Source of the DNA: an uncultured Collinsella sp.
Lineage (GTDB): Bacteria; Actinomycetota; Coriobacteriia; Coriobacteriales; Coriobacteriaceae
Reading direction: 5' to 3'
Assembly: GCA_902490365.1 (NCBI GenBank)
Contig: CABUDQ010000022.1
Location: forward strand, 1 to 33,653
DNA length: 33,653 bases
Shown here: positions 8,967 through 16,217 of the stretch, in pieces
Layout: each line of letters begins with the position of its first letter
Position numbering within the stretch: position 1 is the first letter of the stretch
Notes under the pieces: model-generated
What the model was told of the DNA's origin: nothing
Seen by the model: the letters and a program-made list of their open reading frames with translations, nothing else
Databases searched by the model: none
Translations under genes and position numbers: made by a program

Positions 8967-10919
8967 CTACAGGTTCTTGACACCCATCGCGCGCATGGCG
9001 TTCAGGATGGCGATGATCGCCACGCCCACGTCGCCAAAGACGGCAAGCCACATACTGGCGATACCCAGCGCTGCCAGCACAAGGATCAGCAGCTTAATGC
9101 CCAGCGCAAAGATTATGTTCTGCCAAACAATCGACATGGTCTTGCGCGCCACGCGGATCGCGCGGGAAATGTTGGACGGCTTGTCGTCCATCAGCACCAC
9201 GTCGGCGGCCTCGATCGCGGCGTCGGAGCCCATGGCGCCCATGGCAATGCCCACATCGGCGCGCGTAAGCACAGGAGCGTCGTTGATACCGTCGCCGACA
9301 AAGGCGAGCTTGCCCTTGCCACTTTCGGCCGCGAGTAGCGCCTCAACGCGCTCGACCTTGTCGCCCGGCAGGAGCTGCGCGTGGAACTCGTCGAGACCGA
9401 GTTGCTTGGCCACAGACGCTGCAACCTCCTCGCGGTCGCCCGTGAGCATGACGGTGCGGTTGATACCGGCGGCATGCAGGTCGCGAATCGTTTGCTCCGC
9501 ATCGGCCTTAACGGTGTCTGCAATCACGATGTGGCCGGCGTACACGCCGTCAACGAGCACGTGGAGGATCGTGCCGACAACCTCACAGTCCGGTGCTTCA
9601 ACGCCGGCCGCGGCGAGCATTTTGGCGTTGCCAACGACGACGTACTTGCCGTCGATGGTTGCCGTCACGCCGTGGCCCGCGTCGTTGGCGGAGTCGCTCA
9701 CGCGCTTGGGGTCGACCTCGCCCTGGTAGGCGTCGCGCACGGACTGCGCGATGGGGTGATCGGAGAACGACTCAGCAAGGGCTGCGACTTCGAGCAGCGA
9801 CTGCTCGGTATAGCCAGCCTCGGGGTGCACCGCGACGACTGAGAACGTGCCGTTGGTGAGGGTGCCCGTTTTGTCGAAGACGATGGTGTCCACGTCGGCG
9901 AGCGTCTCGAGGTAGTTGGAGCCCTTGATGAGAACGCCCAGCTTGGACGCGCCGCCGATGCCGCCAAAGAAACTCAACGGTACGCTGATCACGAGGGCGC
10001 ACGGGCAGCTGACGACCAGGAAGGTCAGGCCGCGCAGGATCCAATCGGACCAAGCGCCAGTCACCAGGCCGCCGCCAAGCGCGAGCACCGCGGCAGCGCC
10101 AGTGACGGCGGGGGTGTAGACGCGGGCAAAGCGCGTGATGAAGTTCTCGGTGCGCGCCTTCTTTTCGCTGGCATTCTCCACGAGCTCCAGAACACGCGCG
10201 ACGGTTGACTCGCCAAAGGGCTTGGTGGTGCGCACGTGGATGAGGCCCGTCATGTTGATGCAACCGCTGATGATATCGTCGCCGGTCTTGGCCGGGCGGG
10301 GGACCGACTCGCCCGTGAGTGCGGCGGTGTCGAGCTGGGTTTCGCCCTCGACGATGACGCCGTCGATAGGCACGCGCTCGCCGGGCTTGACCACGATCAC
10401 GGTGCCGACGGCGATGTCATCGGGAAAGACCTGTTCGAGTGTGCCGTCGGCTTGCTCGACGTTAGCGTAGTCGGGCGCGATGTCCATCATGGCACTGATC
10501 GACTTGCGGCTCTTGCCCACGGCGTATGCCTGGAACAACTCGCCGACCTGGTAGAACAGCATGACAGCGGCGCCTTCGGCCATGTGCGGGTCGGTGTCGG
10601 GGAAGAGCACCATGGCAAACGCGCCGATGGTCGCGACGGCCATGAGGAAGCTCTCGTCGAAGGCCTTGCCGCGGCGGATGTTATTGAATGCCTTTTGCAG
10701 TACGTCGTAGCCGGCAATCAAAAACGGCACGAGGAACAGCACAAAGCTGGCGTAGATGTTGCCGGGCTCCCCAAATGCGATAGCGAGGGCGCCGAGCTCG
10801 TCGAGGGCATAAACAACGGCAAAAATGCCCAGTGCTACCAGGATGCGGTTGCGCTTATGCTCAAGGGACTCTTTCTTCTTGCGCTTCTTCTTTTTCTTCT
10901 TGGGATCGGCGGCTGCCAT
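8967..10919 (-). CDS. Zn/Cd/Pb-exporting P1B-type ATPase, without N-terminal HMA domain
   Basis: Membrane pump that expels divalent soft metals using ATP. The metal-binding CPC lies at about residues 305-307, the phosphorylated Asp in DKTGT at 349, the P1B-specific SDHP motif near 385, and the hinge GDGIND at about 542. A Lys in the penultimate membrane helix (LGIKLLILVLAA) and the Asp-Val-Gly of the last helix (FGDVGVAI) match the Zn/Cd/Pb subgroup rather than the Cu subgroup. 650 aa. The N-terminus is an extreme basic tract (KKKKKKRKKK) instead of the usual HMA domain, which is encoded separately just upstream. The start follows GGGAGG. An ArsR-type operator lies 24 bases upstream. Confidence 0.93.
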   Translation of the reverse strand: MAAADPKKKKKKRKKKESLEHKRNRILVALGIFAVVYALDELGALAIAFGEPGNIYASFVLFLVPFLIAGYDVLQKAFNNIRRGKAFDESFLMAVATIGAFAMVLFPDTDPHMAEGAAVMLFYQVGELFQAYAVGKSRKSISAMMDIAPDYANVEQADGTLEQVFPDDIAVGTVIVVKPGERVPIDGVIVEGETQLDTAALTGESVPRPAKTGDDIISGCINMTGLIHVRTTKPFGESTVARVLELVENASEKKARTENFITRFARVYTPAVTGAAAVLALGGGLVTGAWSDWILRGLTFLVVSCPCALVISVPLSFFGGIGGASKLGVLIKGSNYLETLADVDTIVFDKTGTLTNGTFSVVAVHPEAGYTEQSLLEVAALAESFSDHPIAQSVRDAYQGEVDPKRVSDSANDAGHGVTATIDGKYVVVGNAKMLAAAGVEAPDCEVVGTILHVLVDGVYAGHIVIADTVKADAEQTIRDLHAAGINRTVMLTGDREEVAASVAKQLGLDEFHAQLLPGDKVERVEALLAAESGKGKLAFVGDGINDAPVLTRADVGIAMGAMGSDAAIEAADVVLMDDKPSNISRAIRVARKTMSIVWQNIIFALGIKLLILVLAALGIASMWLAVFGDVGVAIIAILNAMRAMGVKNL

Positions 10920-10942
10920 GATTCAAACCTCCCATTTGAGTG

Positions 10943-10963
10943 TATGAACACTTGCTCATATAA
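10943..10963 (-). promoter_or_regulatory. ArsR/SmtB-type operator in front of the P-type ATPase gene
   Basis: TATGAACACTTGCTCATAT matches the two operator copies ahead of arsR at the same length, differing mainly in the central bases; TATGAACA and GCTCATATAA are shared. It sits directly upstream of the ATPase ribosome site, so the ATPase likely has its own metal-responsive control besides read-through from the upstream genes. Confidence 0.75.
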
Positions 10964-11018
10964 TTTCGCGAGCAAAGGCCGCGGCAAGCGCGGCCTCGCA
11001 GGTCAACGTATGCGCGGG

Positions 11019-11237
11019 TTAGAGAATGATCTCGCAGTCCGGCTCGGCGTCGGCGGTGAACTCAACGACGCGGTCCAGGACCTCGTCGAACTTGGCGTCG
11101 TCGGCCTCGAGCGTCAGCTTCTGGGTCATAAAGTTGACCGAAACGGACTTGACGCCCTCGAGCTTGGCAAGTTCGTCCTGAAGCTCGCGCGCGCAGTTGG
11201 CGCAATCGATCTCGTCGAGCTTAAACTGCTTTTTCAT
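11019..11237 (-). CDS. Stand-alone heavy-metal-associated (HMA) domain protein
   Basis: Small 72-aa ferredoxin-like metal carrier. The metal-binding loop is IDCANCA near residues 10-16, with the CxxC pair, followed by the usual LEGVKSVSVNFMTQKL strand-helix pattern. It lies between arsR and the P-type ATPase on the same strand. Since that ATPase lacks its own HMA domain, this protein probably hands Zn or Cd to the pump or substitutes for the missing domain. The ATG follows GGAAAGGAACC. A copper-chaperone role is possible from sequence alone, but the neighbours point to zinc-type metals. Confidence 0.88.
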   Translation of the reverse strand: MKKQFKLDEIDCANCARELQDELAKLEGVKSVSVNFMTQKLTLEADDAKFDEVLDRVVEFTADAEPDCEIIL

Positions 11238-11300
11238 GGTGGGTTCCTTTCCCTGTGTTAGCGGTCTGGGTGCCGGCCGCGCTGATACCGTGGGTGATTG

Positions 11301-11666
11301 CTATTCGCAGATATGGCTCATGCCCTGGTTAAGCATGGTGTAGACGTGATCGTCGGCGAGCGAGTAGAGAATGTTGCGGCCGTCGCGGCGGAACTTGACC
11401 AGGTGCGACTGCTTAAGCGTGCGCAGCTGGTGCGATACTGCCGACTGCGAGGTTGCGGTCGCCTCGGCGATGTCGGCCACGCAGAGCTCGCGGCCCATGA
11501 GGGCATAGAGGATCTTGATGCGTGTGGTGTCGCTGAAGACCTTGAACAGGTCGGCCAGGTCGTACAACAGCTCCTCGTCGGGAAGGTCCTCGGGCGAGCA
11601 GGTGGTGGGAATCACGGGCTCGGTGGCCTCGATGTCGGGTTTCGTTTCATCAACGCGGATGCTCAT
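11301..11666 (-). CDS. ArsR/SmtB-family metal-sensing repressor
   Basis: Dimeric winged-helix repressor released from DNA by metal. The HTH core is ELCVADIAEATATSQSAVSHQ (residues 60-80) and the wing FRRDGRNILYSL. The C-terminal helix carries Asp105, His107, His118 and Glu121 in the D-x-H-x10-H-x2-E spacing of the SmtB/CzrA alpha-5 zinc site. The alpha-3 site of CadC is not complete: only Cys62 is present. So Zn(II), perhaps Cd(II) or Co(II), is the likely signal. 121 aa; GAAAGGA precedes the ATG. It heads the arsR-HMA-ATPase cassette, and its promoter is buried in its own operator. Confidence 0.92.
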   Translation of the reverse strand: MSIRVDETKPDIEATEPVIPTTCSPEDLPDEELLYDLADLFKVFSDTTRIKILYALMGRELCVADIAEATATSQSAVSHQLRTLKQSHLVKFRRDGRNILYSLADDHVYTMLNQGMSHICE

Positions 11667-11679
11667 TGCAATATCCTTT

Positions 11680-11740
11680 CATATGAACATGCGCTCATAT
11701 AACTTGCTTCCGATTATATGAGCGCATGTTCATATGTCAA
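11680..11740 (-). promoter_or_regulatory. arsR promoter with twin ArsR operators
   Basis: Reading the minus strand, TTGACA (11735-11740), 16 bases, then TATAAT (11713-11718): both hexamers match the sigma-70 consensus perfectly. The 16-base spacer is occupied by the operator ATATGAACATGCGCTCATAT. A second copy lies downstream over the start of transcription, so that 11680-11702 and 11714-11736 form a perfect 23-bp inverted repeat. Binding of repressor at either copy should block transcription. Confidence 0.88.
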
Positions 11741-11817
11741 TACAATTTACGTTAATTTCGATGACTGCTTGCCGCCTCTGCGATTTTCTGCGGGTTGGGA
11801 GACATCGACGCAATGCT

Positions 11818-11845
11818 CGCCAACATATTTCGAGATGTTCGGCCA
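11818..11845 (+). repeat. Repeat copy C
   Basis: Read rightwards it encodes SPTYFEMFGQ. It is one of four copies of a repeat whose peptide reading is [S/P]PT[F/Y]F[E/D][L/M]FG. Confidence 0.65.
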
Positions 11846-12007
11846 GCATGCTAAGAAAGCCACCTTGAGAAGCATTAGAACTGTTCATATTTGTACTTTA
11901 TCGTGTTAAATACCGCGAGAATCAGTTCTTCCTCTACGGGAGTTCCTGCAGAATCAGTTTTATCTAAAGTTATATTGAGCATTGCTGCAGCCAATCTGGC
12001 ACATCGG

Positions 12008-12036
12008 TGGCCGAATAAGTCGAAAAATGTAGGTGG
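12008..12036 (-). repeat. Repeat copy A
   Basis: The plus strand shows GTCGAAAAATGTAGGTGG. Read leftwards it encodes PPTFFDLFGH. It starts about 20 bases beyond the stop of the DUF559-like gene, and matches copy B over 29 bases with two differences. Confidence 0.75.
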
Positions 12037-12055
12037 ACATCCGCAGAGATCGCCT

Positions 12056-13264
12056 TTAGAAGAGCGAATTCTCAATTAGATCAATAATCGTGTCGTCTTC
12101 CGTGCGGTTTTCATCGATTTTTGCGAACATGTCGCATTCCCAAGGCCCATTGATTTCCTCAGCAAGGGCCCCGACGTGTTGCATGTCGTCGGGTTCTGGC
12201 ACATCGTTGATGCTCGGGTCATCAGCTTGCGGATATTGGCTTGCAATTTCGCGCTTGGCGGCCTCTTCTTCTTTGAGTGTCTCCAGGACGCGGCGACCGT
12301 ATTCGAAGTAGCGCCGCAAGACAAATTGACGAAGAGTTTCTTGCAGGATGGCGAAGTTATCCGGGAGTCGACCGGGCCATATCTTCTCGCGAATGCGAAT
12401 CGCTTCCATGACCCGCCTAAAAGCGGACTGCTTGAAAAACGAATGACGACTAACTGTGATAACGGCATATCCCATGTTTCGCAGCGTGTTTCGGCGTTCC
12501 TCGTCAATTGATTGCTGTTCGGGCTCGTCGTGGTAAAAGCCGTTGTATTCGATATCGGTCATCGAATTTTCGAGCAGCGCGTCGAGGTAGAAAACCGTCC
12601 GTCGCGTTAGGGCGGCGTATCTTTTGGGGACTGGGATCGGATAGTCCGTTTTGATAGCGCGTATGGCTAAGCCACCCATTGACTTGGGCATTGTCAGCAT
12701 CATGACAAACGCCGTTTCGAGTGGGGAGCGACAGCCTTCGCGTACATAAGAAAGTGCCTTAAGTGCTTTATTAGATCCACGATACCCCGATGCCTCTGAA
12801 AAGAAGGCTCTGAGCTCTTCAACGCTGGTTAGGGCTGGGCGCTCGCGATATTGAGTTTCGTCGGACGTTCCAAGCGCGTAGGAGCCGCAGATTTCAAAGT
12901 AATACTCAACGAGCTCCGAAAGGTTGAGGTCGGCTGCTGCTTCTAACGCGCACAGCTTGATATCGACGATGTAGACGTTCGGCTCGAGTTCTAGGTAGCT
13001 TTCTGCATCAAACGTATAGCGCGTGCAGTGGCAGATGCAGCCCTTGCGGTGCCTTTTGGCATTATTGGAAAACGTCAGCACATGGATGCTTTCAGAATCG
13101 ACATTCTTTCTGTTGAGCCATGCTCGCGCCGCTTCCAGGTTGGACGTGGTCGGCGCAGACACCTTGATCTTTTCCATAGATATGGGATCGGTCGCGTGGC
13201 TTGCGAGCGAGTTGACTGTTTGGTATACAGCGCGTGCCGTGGTATGTGACAGAACGATTCCCAT
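12056..13264 (-). CDS. DUF559-like protein with predicted PD-(D/E)XK/Vsr-type nuclease fold (AbiEi-like architecture)
   Basis: 402 aa if started at the ATG 13264 (MGIVLSHTTARAVYQ). This start is chosen because IVLSHTTA is a typical beginning of such proteins and the 90 codons upstream are non-family. The middle contains EYYFEICGSYAL. Then SPLE (180-183) is followed by FYLDAL (Asp228), DIEYNG (Asp237, Glu239) and His245, and DEERRNTLRNMGYAVITV: the layout of DUF559/Vsr-like nuclease folds. A charged, probably flexible tail of about 100 residues follows. GC is visibly lower than in neighbours, suggesting transfer. No strong ribosome site is visible. A paralogue lies at 21716-22765. Function is unknown; a defence or mobile-gene role is a guess. 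Confidence 0.65.
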   Translation of the reverse strand: MGIVLSHTTARAVYQTVNSLASHATDPISMEKIKVSAPTTSNLEAARAWLNRKNVDSESIHVLTFSNNAKRHRKGCICHCTRYTFDAESYLELEPNVYIVDIKLCALEAAADLNLSELVEYYFEICGSYALGTSDETQYRERPALTSVEELRAFFSEASGYRGSNKALKALSYVREGCRSPLETAFVMMLTMPKSMGGLAIRAIKTDYPIPVPKRYAALTRRTVFYLDALLENSMTDIEYNGFYHDEPEQQSIDEERRNTLRNMGYAVITVSRHSFFKQSAFRRVMEAIRIREKIWPGRLPDNFAILQETLRQFVLRRYFEYGRRVLETLKEEEAAKREIASQYPQADDPSINDVPEPDDMQHVGALAEEINGPWECDMFAKIDENRTEDDTIIDLIENSLF

Positions 13265-13480
13265 ACGCGCATGATGGCATAGCGGACGCCATATACGCTC
13301 GAAACTTCGGGCAACGGTATTGGGGCGCGGCTTATCTTCTGCGAACGGTGGGTTTTTGAGCTGTCGTATTGAGGGGGGGCAGCTTCGGCTGGGGAGGTTT
13401 CTGTCGGCTGCCCCATTTTGGTGAACTTTAGTTGCGGATTCGTAGCTTCTAAGCGTTTTTGCCGACCGCTCAGATGCCTC

Positions 13481-13506
13481 ACCAACATAATTTGAGTTAT
13501 TCGGCC
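13481..13506 (+). repeat. Repeat copy D
   Basis: Read rightwards it encodes SPT-stop-FELFG; this copy is interrupted by TAA where the others have TTT or TAT. It faces copy B. Confidence 0.6.
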
Positions 13507-13639
13507 TTATCCTATACGAATGGTGCGATCGCAACGTCCTATTCGAATTGATTCAGGTAGATTTATAGGGCTTGGTTGCGAAATTGGGGCGACTATAGCG
13601 CTTGATTGCGGTTCAAGGGGCCTTGACTAGTGGTTCAGC

Positions 13640-13668
13640 TGGCCGAACAACTCGAAAAATGTAGGTGG
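13640..13668 (-). repeat. Repeat copy B
   Basis: The plus strand shows CTCGAAAAATGTAGGTGG. Read leftwards it encodes PPTFFELFGQ followed by LNH and a stop. Near-identical to copy A. Confidence 0.75.
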
Positions 13669-13716
13669 GCCAACCTGCCGACTATGTGAAGCACGCGTAT
13701 TTGCTCGTTTTGATGA

Positions 13717-13752
13717 AAACTAGGGTGCAGCCATAAGGCTGCGCCCTAGTTT
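13717..13752 (-). terminator. Terminator of the exonuclease gene
   Basis: AAACTAGGGTGCAGCC (13717-13732) pairs with GGCTGCGCCCTAGTTT (13737-13752): 16 base pairs with one G-T, a four-base loop, and TTTTCATC following on the minus strand. Confidence 0.8.
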
Positions 13753-13817
13753 ACTGCGTGCCGGTGTGCCCAGACGGATTGCGCTGTGCCTGGCAGGCGC
13801 TCCCGCAGATGGATCGG

Positions 13818-14786
13818 TTATTTCGCGAATAGGTTCTTGAGGTTGAACTCGGCTTGGACGGTGCGGAGCATGAGGTCGGTGTCGTCCAAGCCCAGGTGCT
13901 GCTCGTTGGCGTCGGCGGCGAGGGTTCCACGGCGGCGCGCCCAGTTCTCGAGCGCGGCTGGGGCGGACTCGCGGGGGAGCGAGCGCACGTCGGCGTCCAG
14001 GCTGCGGCAGATCTGGCGCGAGTCGATGACGATGATCTTGCCGGCGCGGCGTGCCTCGGCGTAGCCGTCCAGGTGGATCTTGAACCAGCTGTCCTCAAAG
14101 GCGGCGTTGTGTGCCATGTACGGGTACTTCTTCATAAGCTTGAGCAGCTGCTTTTGCAGCTCTTTGTTCTCGCGGAACGGCTTTTTGCCGTCGATGTCGT
14201 CCCAGGTGATGTGGTGGATATTCGACAACGGCACATCCTCGCCGCGGTAGATGTCGGGCAGGCCGCAGTAGTGTGCCTCGGCGTCATGCGGGACGGCGTC
14301 GCTGGTGAGCTCCATGATCTCCCAGCCCACGTTGATGATATAGCCGCGCTCGGGTGCACGGCCGGTGGTCTCGATGTCGATACCGAGCACGGTGCCCTGG
14401 ATGGGCTTGCGGGCGTAGGCCACGCCGAGCGCGTCGCGGTCGCCGCGGATTTCGCGCATAACGGACGCGGCGGTGCGCTTTTGCATCTTGCCGATGGCGG
14501 CGCAGGTGTCGGCATCGGACAGGCCGCGCGAGAGCGTCGCGGGCGTCACGTTGCGCAGACGCGCCTCGCCAATCTGGTCGCACAGGTCGCGGTTGCGGTC
14601 GGCCAGGTCGCGCACGGTGGCAAAGTCGAAGCCGGGGTCGCCCTCGGCGGTAAAGTACTCGGTCTCGAGCACCTTGAGGGCCTCCTCGCCCTTCTGGCGC
14701 TCGGACTCCATGGCGCCGTGGTCGCCGTAGATAAACATGGGGATAAACGGCTGGCGCTCGTATTCGAGTGCTTGCGATACGTTCAT
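13818..14786 (-). CDS. DEDDh 3'-5' exonuclease (DnaQ-like)
   Basis: 322-aa protein with an exonuclease domain from about residue 130 onward. The catalytic set is visible: Asp137 and Glu139 in GIDIETTG, Asp232 in HNAAFEDSW, and His297 with Asp302 in the H-x4-D spacing of the DEDDh type. The first 120 residues are a helical N-terminal extension not shared with DnaQ epsilon subunits. The active site fits removal of nucleotides from 3' ends of DNA or RNA; the cellular role is not evident. CAAGGAG precedes the ATG at good spacing. It is divergent from the exporter gene. Confidence 0.85.
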   Translation of the reverse strand: MNVSQALEYERQPFIPMFIYGDHGAMESERQKGEEALKVLETEYFTAEGDPGFDFATVRDLADRNRDLCDQIGEARLRNVTPATLSRGLSDADTCAAIGKMQKRTAASVMREIRGDRDALGVAYARKPIQGTVLGIDIETTGRAPERGYIINVGWEIMELTSDAVPHDAEAHYCGLPDIYRGEDVPLSNIHHITWDDIDGKKPFRENKELQKQLLKLMKKYPYMAHNAAFEDSWFKIHLDGYAEARRAGKIIVIDSRQICRSLDADVRSLPRESAPAALENWARRRGTLAADANEQHLGLDDTDLMLRTVQAEFNLKNLFAK

Positions 14787-14846
14787 ATACTACTCCTTGG
14801 ACGGGCCGCGTTGTGCGGCTCGAGGTTACTGAGTTATGGCGAGATG

Positions 14847-14868
14847 ATAGTTTACCATAGGCAACTAT
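14847..14868. promoter_or_regulatory. Palindrome in the exonuclease/exporter divergent region
   Basis: ATAGTT, ten bases (TACCATAGGC), then AACTAT. It shares TAGGCAA with the palindrome at 8269 and TTTACC with the complement of the one at 8298. It may be a site for the DtxR/MntR-like regulator controlling the exporter. Pattern-based inference. Confidence 0.35.
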
Positions 14869-14957
14869 TGGCACCGCGCCCGGGACAACTACAATACCCT
14901 AGTTGACCGCTAGGACTTTTACAATGCTGCCGAAAGACACGAAAGGTTCCATCCGTC

Positions 14958-16052
14958 ATGGATTTACTGATTGATATTCTGCTCGACGCCGGCAAGGACA
15001 CGCTGTCGCTGGTGCCGTTTTTGTTGGTGACGTATCTTGCTCTCGAGACACTTGAGCACGTTGCGGGCGACCGCGTCAACGGCGCTATCAAGCGCGCCGG
15101 CGCTGCGGGTCCCGTGGTTGGCTCGCTGCTGGGCATGGTGCCGCAGTGCGGATTTTCGGCCATGGCAGCAACGCTGTACGCCGGCCGTGTCGTGACCTTG
15201 GGCACGTTGGTGGCGGTGTTCCTTTCGACCTCCGATGAGATGCTGCCGCTGTTGCTTGCCGAGCAGGTTCCCGTGCAGACTATGGCGATGCTTTTGGCTT
15301 CGAAAGCGCTGATCGCACTGGTCACGGGTTTTATCGTGGACGCTGTCATTCGCGGCCTGCGCCGTAACGCCCGCGCGCACGCGGCGATTCGCCGTACCGT
15401 GCTGGGAACCGCGGCCAACCCGGCCCACGTGAACTGCGCGCACGACGACCACAGCGGCGGTGACATCATCGACGAGGTGGCCGAGGCAGGCGTGAGCGCC
15501 GACCACATCCACGAGCTGTGCGAGCGCGACCATTGCGGTTGCGATGAAGACGAGGACGAGGACGAGCACGGCCATGGGCACGGCCACGACCACGGTCATG
15601 AGGGCGAGCATGAACACCATCATGACCACGGTCACTCCCACTCCCATGAAGGCACGCCCGTCCTGTCGATTATCCGCAGCGCCATCTCGCATACCGTGCA
15701 GGTATCGGTATTCATTTTCCTGGTGACGCTGATTCTGGTCGCCGTGCTCGAGACCTTTGGCGAGTCCGCAATCGAGCAGTTCCTGCGTGGCAACGAGACG
15801 CTCGCCGTCCTGGGTTCGGCGCTTGTCGGCCTGATCCCCAACTGCTCGGCGAGCGTGGTCATTACGCAGCTGTACCTGGAGGGCGCACTGCAACTGGCAC
15901 CGATGCTCGCCGGCACGCTCATTTCCGCCGGCGTGGGCTACCTGGTCCTGTTCCGCACCAACCGCAGCGCTCGCGAAAACGCCGTGTTCCTGGTCATGAT
16001 GTACGTTATCGGCGCTGGCTGGGGCCTCATCCTCTCCGCCGTTGGCCTCTAA
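14958..16052 (+). CDS. Putative manganese/heavy-metal exporter (ArsP_2-type 10-TM permease)
   Basis: 364-aa integral membrane protein built from two similar halves, each with a proline-cysteine motif: MVPQCGFSAMAATLYAG near residue 60 and LIPNCSASVVITQLYLEG near 295. Between them, at about residues 160-235, lies a cytoplasmic or periplasmic loop extremely rich in His, Asp and Glu (HGHGHGHDHGHEGEHEHHHD), a likely metal buffer. This is the layout of the family annotated as putative manganese transporter or arsenic efflux protein. The ATG follows GAAAGG. A DtxR-box-like palindrome lies 90 bases upstream. Metal identity is inferred, not shown. Confidence 0.82.
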   Translation: MDLLIDILLDAGKDTLSLVPFLLVTYLALETLEHVAGDRVNGAIKRAGAAGPVVGSLLGMVPQCGFSAMAATLYAGRVVTLGTLVAVFLSTSDEMLPLLLAEQVPVQTMAMLLASKALIALVTGFIVDAVIRGLRRNARAHAAIRRTVLGTAANPAHVNCAHDDHSGGDIIDEVAEAGVSADHIHELCERDHCGCDEDEDEDEHGHGHGHDHGHEGEHEHHHDHGHSHSHEGTPVLSIIRSAISHTVQVSVFIFLVTLILVAVLETFGESAIEQFLRGNETLAVLGSALVGLIPNCSASVVITQLYLEGALQLAPMLAGTLISAGVGYLVLFRTNRSARENAVFLVMMYVIGAGWGLILSAVGL

Positions 16053-16067
16053 GTGGGCCTAGAAAAT

Positions 16068-16136
16068 GGGCTTCAAATAGCCATGCTCAGCGCCTGCGCA
16101 ATGCGGCGACGCATGGCATTTTGAAGCCCGTTTTTT
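16068..16136 (+). terminator. Terminator of the exporter gene
   Basis: GGGCTTCAAA and CCATGC pair with GCATGG and TTTGAAGCCC across a loop of about 25 bases, followed by GTTTTTT. Confidence 0.8.
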
Positions 16137-16170
16137 GTTGAGCCATGGATTCCGAGCGCTCACACCGCTC

Positions 16171-16215
16171 AAAACAAAAAGGTAGATTTCCGGACATGTC
16201 CCAAAAATCTACCTT
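16171..16215 (-). terminator. Terminator of the yaiI-like operon
   Basis: AAGGTAGATTT (16179-16189) pairs with AAATCTACCTT (16205-16215), 11 perfect pairs. On the minus strand the stem is followed by TTTGTTTT. Confidence 0.8.
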
Positions 16216-16217
16216 GG

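Larger units (their letters stand above)
11741..12055. other. Gene-free stretch holding repeat copies C and A
   Basis: I see no convincing gene. Base composition is more AT-rich than the flanks. It contains two copies in opposite orientation of a 26-29 bp repeat that also occurs twice beyond the neighbouring DUF559-like gene. A 66-codon frame reading leftwards and a 63-codon frame reading rightwards cross the copies but have no other support. Confidence 0.5.
13265..13817. other. Gene-free stretch with repeats, hairpin and terminator
   Basis: A frame continuing the DUF559-like gene back to 13534 is open but looks non-coding. The stretch holds a hairpin GGGGCAGC (13376-13383) with GCTGCCCC (13407-13414), repeat copies D and B in opposite orientation, and the exonuclease terminator. 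The AT-rich part 13507-13620 probably carries the promoter of the DUF559-like gene, but I cannot fix it. Confidence 0.45.

Noticed and set aside
13265..13534. N-terminal extension of the DUF559-like protein by 90 codons
   Set aside because: The extension has no family resemblance, contains repeat copy D in antisense, and the typical start IVLSHTTA appears at 13264.
14787..14957. yybP-ykoY manganese riboswitch before the exporter
   Set aside because: Too little transcribed leader and no recognisable paired elements of that riboswitch; a DtxR-type palindrome is the better candidate.
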